The notes beneath the pieces are model-generated. The model was not told where the DNA came from. It was given only the letters and a program-made list of their open reading frames with translations, and ran no database searches. A stretch of 8,969 nt of DNA. It comes from Dehalococcoidia bacterium. GTDB taxonomy: Bacteria; Chloroflexota; Dehalococcoidia; SAR202; UBA826. A program made the translations under genes and the position numbers. The stretch is from the NCBI GenBank assembly GCA_012965485.1, contig DTSF01000233.1, forward strand, positions 1-8,969. Reading direction: 5' to 3'. Of this stretch, positions 6,564-8,969 are shown one piece after another. The stretch's first letter is position 1. Each line of letters begins with the position of its first letter.

Positions 6564-7213
6564 GAAAGATGGGGTTGTTCATTAAACCTAAGTATTCGCC
6601 ATGAGGTCGGATTGAAACGGTGCCTTGATAAATCCGACCATTTATTTGCATCCAGTTGGAATTCAAATATCGCTGTGTTTTTTGTGGTTATGGCCCAGAG
6701 CTTTGGCGACTCAAATATGCAACTCACTGTGTGTTGAATTATTCCCGCATGGCAGAACATGACCACAATATCGGTGTCAGAGTGTCGGGATAAAGCTAAA
6801 TCCAAGATTCTATTGGCTCTATCCCTTCGGTCGTTTTCTTGTTCTGACTCCTCGACATATGACCAGTCCCTACTATCTTTAAAATCCGCCGCTTGTTTCG
6901 GGTACTTTGCCTCAATCTCATTCCACGTGAGGCCCTCAAAAATTCCGGCACCGGTCTCTTTCAAGTCGTCTATAGTGACAAAAGGAATGCTCCAATGTGC
7001 ACCTGCTAGGCGAGCGGTGTCCTGGGCTCTTTTTTGTGGGCTCACGTACACATGTGTAGGGATAAAATTCTCTTTTTTAAACCAATGTCCTAATTCCTGT
7101 GCCTGACTTTTGCCAGCTGTTGTAAGGTTGGTGATTTCAAGGTCCTTTGAGCCCGACCACCGCATCGATAAGTTTGCGTCGGTTTCACCATGTCTAATTA
7201 AAATGAGTCTCAT
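6548..7213 (-). CDS. Histidine phosphatase superfamily protein, copy B
   Basis: This is a 221-residue paralog of the protein at 5922-6563. Seen: LIRHGETDAN with Arg7 and His8; RWSG at 18-21; SPQKRA with Arg62; Glu86 in LKETGAG; and His155 in FCHAG, so the catalytic set is complete and has the canonical RHG. The two proteins share PTHVY-x-SP, the DL-x-E-x2-AG-x-F segment, NTAIF-x-F and a final RF-x-HL-like tail, colinear over the full length. It starts 32 bases after the dnaA stop on the same strand. AAAGG (7223-7227) lies nine bases from the ATG, so translation as part of a dnaA unit is likely. The last 16 bases overlap copy A antiparallel. General fold and catalytic class are secure. Substrate is unknown, and a link to replication is not implied by the sequence. 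Confidence 0.9.
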   Translation of the reverse strand: MRLILIRHGETDANLSMRWSGSKDLEITNLTTAGKSQAQELGHWFKKENFIPTHVYVSPQKRAQDTARLAGAHWSIPFVTIDDLKETGAGIFEGLTWNEIEAKYPKQAADFKDSRDWSYVEESEQENDRRDRANRILDLALSRHSDTDIVVMFCHAGIIQHTVSCIFESPKLWAITTKNTAIFEFQLDANKWSDLSRHRFNPTSWRILRFNEQPHLSQQNK

Positions 7214-7245
7214 GAAGAAAAACCTTTAGTGGTTCTAGCAGTGGG

Positions 7246-8685
7246 TCAGCTAGATCCCCTGGCGGCACCGGTCAAGTTATTTCTAATAGCTAAAATATCG
7301 CTTCTGAGCTTGTCGTCTTTATTGATCAATGTAGCGACTTTTTCGTGGCCATGTATCACGGTTGAATGATCTCTTCCACCAAGTATTTTGCCTATTGCAG
7401 AAAGACTCAAGGATGTTTCTTCCCTAAGAAGAAACATCGCGACTTGCCTAGGTACCAAATATGTTTTTGTTCTGAGGGGTCCCATGATTTGATCAGAGGT
7501 TACTCCAAAGTAGTTCGACACTTCCGAAATGATTTTGGAATCCGATATAGGTTTTTTGTTAAGTCTTTCTGAATCTCCCACCATTCGCTTGACAGACTCA
7601 ATTGTAATAGGCTCATCGCGAAACTGAGCCAAAGCAACGACTCGATTTAGAAGGCCTTCTAATTCTCTAATATTTGAACGAATTTTATTTCCTAAAAATT
7701 CAATTACATCCGGAGATATGTCATACCTTTGCTGGGCCGCCTTACCCCTTAATATAGCTATTCTGGTTTCTAGCTGGGGTGCCTGAATATCAGTGACCAA
7801 TCCACCAGTTAGTCTTGAGGTGATACGTGATTCCAAGGTTCTTAGTTCGTCAATATTCCGATCACTTGCAACCACTATTTGTTTGTTTTCTACATGCAGT
7901 GAGTTGAAAGTATGAAAAAACCCTTCCTGTGTTTGTTCTTTTCCTATAAGAAATTGGATGTCATCAATTAAAAGGACATCGAGAGTTCTATATTTATTCC
8001 GGAATTCCTCAGTTTGTCCATTTTGAATTGCCTTCACATACTGATTCGTAAATTCCTCCGAGGTTACATAGATCACGGTCAGGCCAAGTTTTTTGGTTTC
8101 GTTGCCAATTGCCTGTAATAAGTGTGTCTTTCCCAAACCTACGGATGAGTGAATCACTAAAGGGTTAAAAATTGTTCCAGGGTTTTCTGAAACCGCCTTT
8201 GCCCCGGCAAATGCAAGTTGATTGGAATTTCCAACAATAAAATTTTCAAATGTGTATCTTGTATTAAAGTCATAGGATCCGATACGTGGTTCACCTACAG
8301 TATTGGAAATTTGGTCTTGGAATAAATCATGGTCAGATGTTGTGTGTTTCACAGTACGATCTGATCTGCTGAATGGACTAGATGGAATTACAGTTAGCTC
8401 ATTTTCCCCGGTAATAATAATTTCATTAATTACGGCGAATTTGAGCTTAACATCGAAGCCGATTGTTGTCCTTAATTCTTGTTCAAGCATGTCTAGCATA
8501 CGTTCTTCTAAATATTGAGCAGTGAAAGCGTTTGGAGTTTCCACATTGAATTCATCAGAAGTAAACGAAATGCCAACTGTGTTTCGAAGCCAAGTATCAT
8601 AGCTAGGCTTTGGAATGCTTAGTTCTAATTTACCCAGAACAGAATTCCAGATTTTGTTAGCCTTTTGAATCGTTTCTCGGTCCAT
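7246..8685 (-). CDS. dnaA: Chromosomal replication initiator DnaA
   Basis: DnaA binds origin boxes, oligomerises with ATP and opens the origin; it is also a transcription factor. Seen in 479 residues: domain I at about 1-85 with W32 and the PNAFTAQYLEER stretch; a linker to about 140; AAA+ domain III with Walker A SSVGLGKTHLL at 180-190, Walker B LLIDDIQF at 238-245 and a box VII region at 285-300 with a likely arginine finger R291; and domain IV ending in the DNA-binding helix-turn-helix and signature GRDHSTVIHG at 437-446. The first Walker A glycine is replaced by Ser180, which is unusual. An in-frame TAG lies just upstream, so the ATG at 8685 is the only good start, yet it has no Shine-Dalgarno at normal distance. 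A DnaA-box-like TTTTACACA sits four bases before it. Length is usual for the family. Confidence 0.97.
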   Translation of the reverse strand: MDRETIQKANKIWNSVLGKLELSIPKPSYDTWLRNTVGISFTSDEFNVETPNAFTAQYLEERMLDMLEQELRTTIGFDVKLKFAVINEIIITGENELTVIPSSPFSRSDRTVKHTTSDHDLFQDQISNTVGEPRIGSYDFNTRYTFENFIVGNSNQLAFAGAKAVSENPGTIFNPLVIHSSVGLGKTHLLQAIGNETKKLGLTVIYVTSEEFTNQYVKAIQNGQTEEFRNKYRTLDVLLIDDIQFLIGKEQTQEGFFHTFNSLHVENKQIVVASDRNIDELRTLESRITSRLTGGLVTDIQAPQLETRIAILRGKAAQQRYDISPDVIEFLGNKIRSNIRELEGLLNRVVALAQFRDEPITIESVKRMVGDSERLNKKPISDSKIISEVSNYFGVTSDQIMGPLRTKTYLVPRQVAMFLLREETSLSLSAIGKILGGRDHSTVIHGHEKVATLINKDDKLRSDILAIRNNLTGAARGSS

Positions 8686-8688
8686 AAA

Positions 8689-8697
8689 TTTTACACA
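8689..8697 (+). promoter_or_regulatory. Near-consensus DnaA box next to the dnaA start
   Basis: TTTTACACA matches the consensus TTATNCACA at eight of nine positions. It lies four bases upstream of the dnaA start codon, where bound DnaA could block its own expression. A single box of this quality could occur by chance. Confidence 0.35.
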
Positions 8698-8720
8698 AAA
8701 CTACCTTCGGTATTTGAGCC

Positions 8721-8734
8721 CCTTTTTCAAAAGG
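8721..8734. repeat. 14-base palindrome upstream of dnaA
   Basis: CCTTTTTCAAAAGG is a perfect 6-base inverted repeat around a 2-base centre, 36 bases before the dnaA start. It may be an operator; it is too short-looped for a stable RNA hairpin. Confidence 0.4.
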
Positions 8735-8811
8735 CAATATCGGAGATTTCCCGACCCTTCGACTTCTACCCCCCACTTGCTTACATTAACGCTACCCTCG
8801 ATATGAGCAGG

Positions 8812-8820
8812 CGTGCATAA
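8812..8820 (-). promoter_or_regulatory. Near-consensus DnaA box
   Basis: CGTGCATAA is the reverse complement of TTATGCACG, matching TTATNCACA at eight of nine positions. It faces the opposite way to the box at 8689-8697. A weaker seven-of-nine match, TTGTACACC, occurs at 8935-8943. Two eight-of-nine hits in 284 bases is more than expected by chance, though not by a large factor. Confidence 0.35.
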
Positions 8821-8835
8821 GACATAAACCCGGAA

Positions 8836-8902
8836 AATTTCTTGGAGAGGTCATTTAAGATGACTTTGTATATTTTCTGGTCTCTCCAGGACTCCTGAAA
8901 TT
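8836..8902 (+). promoter_or_regulatory. Structured leader candidate with embedded ribosome site
   Basis: Several inverted repeats interleave here. TGGAGAG (8843-8849) pairs perfectly with CTCTCCA (8882-8888). AATTTC (8836-8841) pairs with GAAATT (8897-8902), and with this outer stem GGAG (8844-8847) can instead pair with CTCC (8892-8895), so two folds compete for the same bases. GTCAT (8850-8854) pairs with ATGAC (8860-8864). The Shine-Dalgarno-like GGAGAGG and an ATG are both inside these stems. No known riboswitch class was recognised. Confidence 0.3.
8860..8898 (+). CDS. Possible 12-residue leader peptide
   Basis: A short ORF encoding MTLYIFWSLQDS starts at ATG 8860 and stops with TGA at 8896-8898. 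GGAGAGG (8844-8850) lies nine bases upstream, the strongest ribosome-site pattern in this intergenic region. The ORF lies within stems that could hide both the Shine-Dalgarno and the start codon. It may regulate a gene beyond the right edge, or be chance; nothing in the peptide matches a known leader that I recognise. Confidence 0.2.
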   Translation: MTLYIFWSLQDS

Positions 8903-8916
8903 CAACTTAAATTGAA
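8901..8916. repeat. 16-base near-palindrome, AT-rich
   Basis: TTCAACTTAAATTGAA pairs at seven of eight positions across its centre. It lies just after the structured leader element and could be an operator or part of an AT-rich unwinding segment. Confidence 0.4.
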
Positions 8917-8949
8917 CTTCTTTTCAGATATATGTTGTACACCCCATAT

Positions 8950-8955
8950 TTGACA
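8950..8955 (+). promoter_or_regulatory. Consensus -35-like hexamer near right edge
   Basis: TTGACA matches the sigma70-type -35 consensus exactly on the plus strand. A -10 at normal distance would fall just past the window edge, so the promoter cannot be confirmed. It would drive a gene divergent from dnaA; rpmH is a usual candidate in many bacteria. Confidence 0.25.
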
Positions 8956-8969
8956 CTGTGCAAGGGGGT

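Larger units (their letters stand above)
8686..8969. other. Non-coding region upstream of dnaA, possible origin or divergent promoter region
   Basis: This 284-base stretch to the window edge has no long ORF. It contains two DnaA-box-like nonamers, several palindromes, a small structured plus-strand element and a TTGACA hexamer near the edge, each described separately. Many bacteria place oriC or a divergent rpmH gene here, but rpmH would lie outside the window. I found no convincing minus-strand promoter for dnaA. Confidence 0.4.

Noticed and set aside
6759..7106. Plus-strand frame of 115 codons inside phosphatase copy B
   Set aside because: Antisense shadow of a gene with a full catalytic set; composition is unlike the neighbouring proteins.
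8688..8693. TAAAAT on the minus strand as a -10 for leaderless dnaA
   Set aside because: It ends two bases before the ATG, so transcription would begin inside the gene, and no -35 lies at the right distance.
8932..8969. Plus-strand ATG at 8932 opening to the right edge
   Set aside because: Only 12 full codons are visible, there is no ribosome site, and the TTGACA lies inside it; not enough to call a gene.
1..8969. tRNA, rRNA, CRISPR array, insertion sequence or defence system
   Set aside because: No cloverleaf, repeat-spacer pattern, transposase motif or terminal repeats were seen when reading both strands.

Overview
This is a bacterial chromosomal window. It is densely coded, looks AT-rich by eye, uses the standard genetic code, and has no tRNA, rRNA, insertion sequence or CRISPR array. 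It holds the replication initiator gene dnaA and two housekeeping biosynthetic genes (nadD, pyrE) beside accessory metabolic genes. The combination (SAR202-like GMC oxidoreductase, DUF1800 and paired histidine phosphatases near dnaA) recalls AT-rich marine Chloroflexota. That is an impression from gene content, not a demonstrated assignment.

Left block, minus strand (1-3073): a GMC-family flavoprotein oxidoreductase is followed after about 25 bases by an alpha/beta hydrolase; the two look like one transcription unit. After a 131-base gap comes the 5' part of a DUF1800-family gene that runs off the left edge. It is open to the edge and starts at 544.

Central block, plus strand (3197-6563): nadD (GTG start), pyrE, a DHA2-type 14-segment MFS transporter and a histidine-phosphatase-superfamily protein form a tight operon with gaps of 35 and 12 bases and a 4-base overlap. 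It diverges from the GMC gene across a 123-base intergenic region with small repeats. The operon would join one NAD step and one UMP step to an exporter-like permease and a phosphatase of unknown substrate.

Right block, minus strand (6548-8685): dnaA is followed after 32 bases by a second histidine phosphatase. This protein is clearly a paralog of the one ending the central operon. The two paralogs lie tail to tail and their 3' ends overlap by 16 bases, so the dnaA operon and the nadD-pyrE operon converge on a diverged inverted duplicate with no room for a terminator between them.

Upstream of dnaA (8686-8969) is a non-coding stretch with two near-consensus DnaA boxes, several palindromes, and a plus-strand element. 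In that element a strong Shine-Dalgarno and a 12-codon ORF sit inside alternative stem-loops, and a TTGACA hexamer follows near the edge. This is the best candidate for undescribed regulation in the window. It may also belong to the replication origin, which the sequence alone does not settle.
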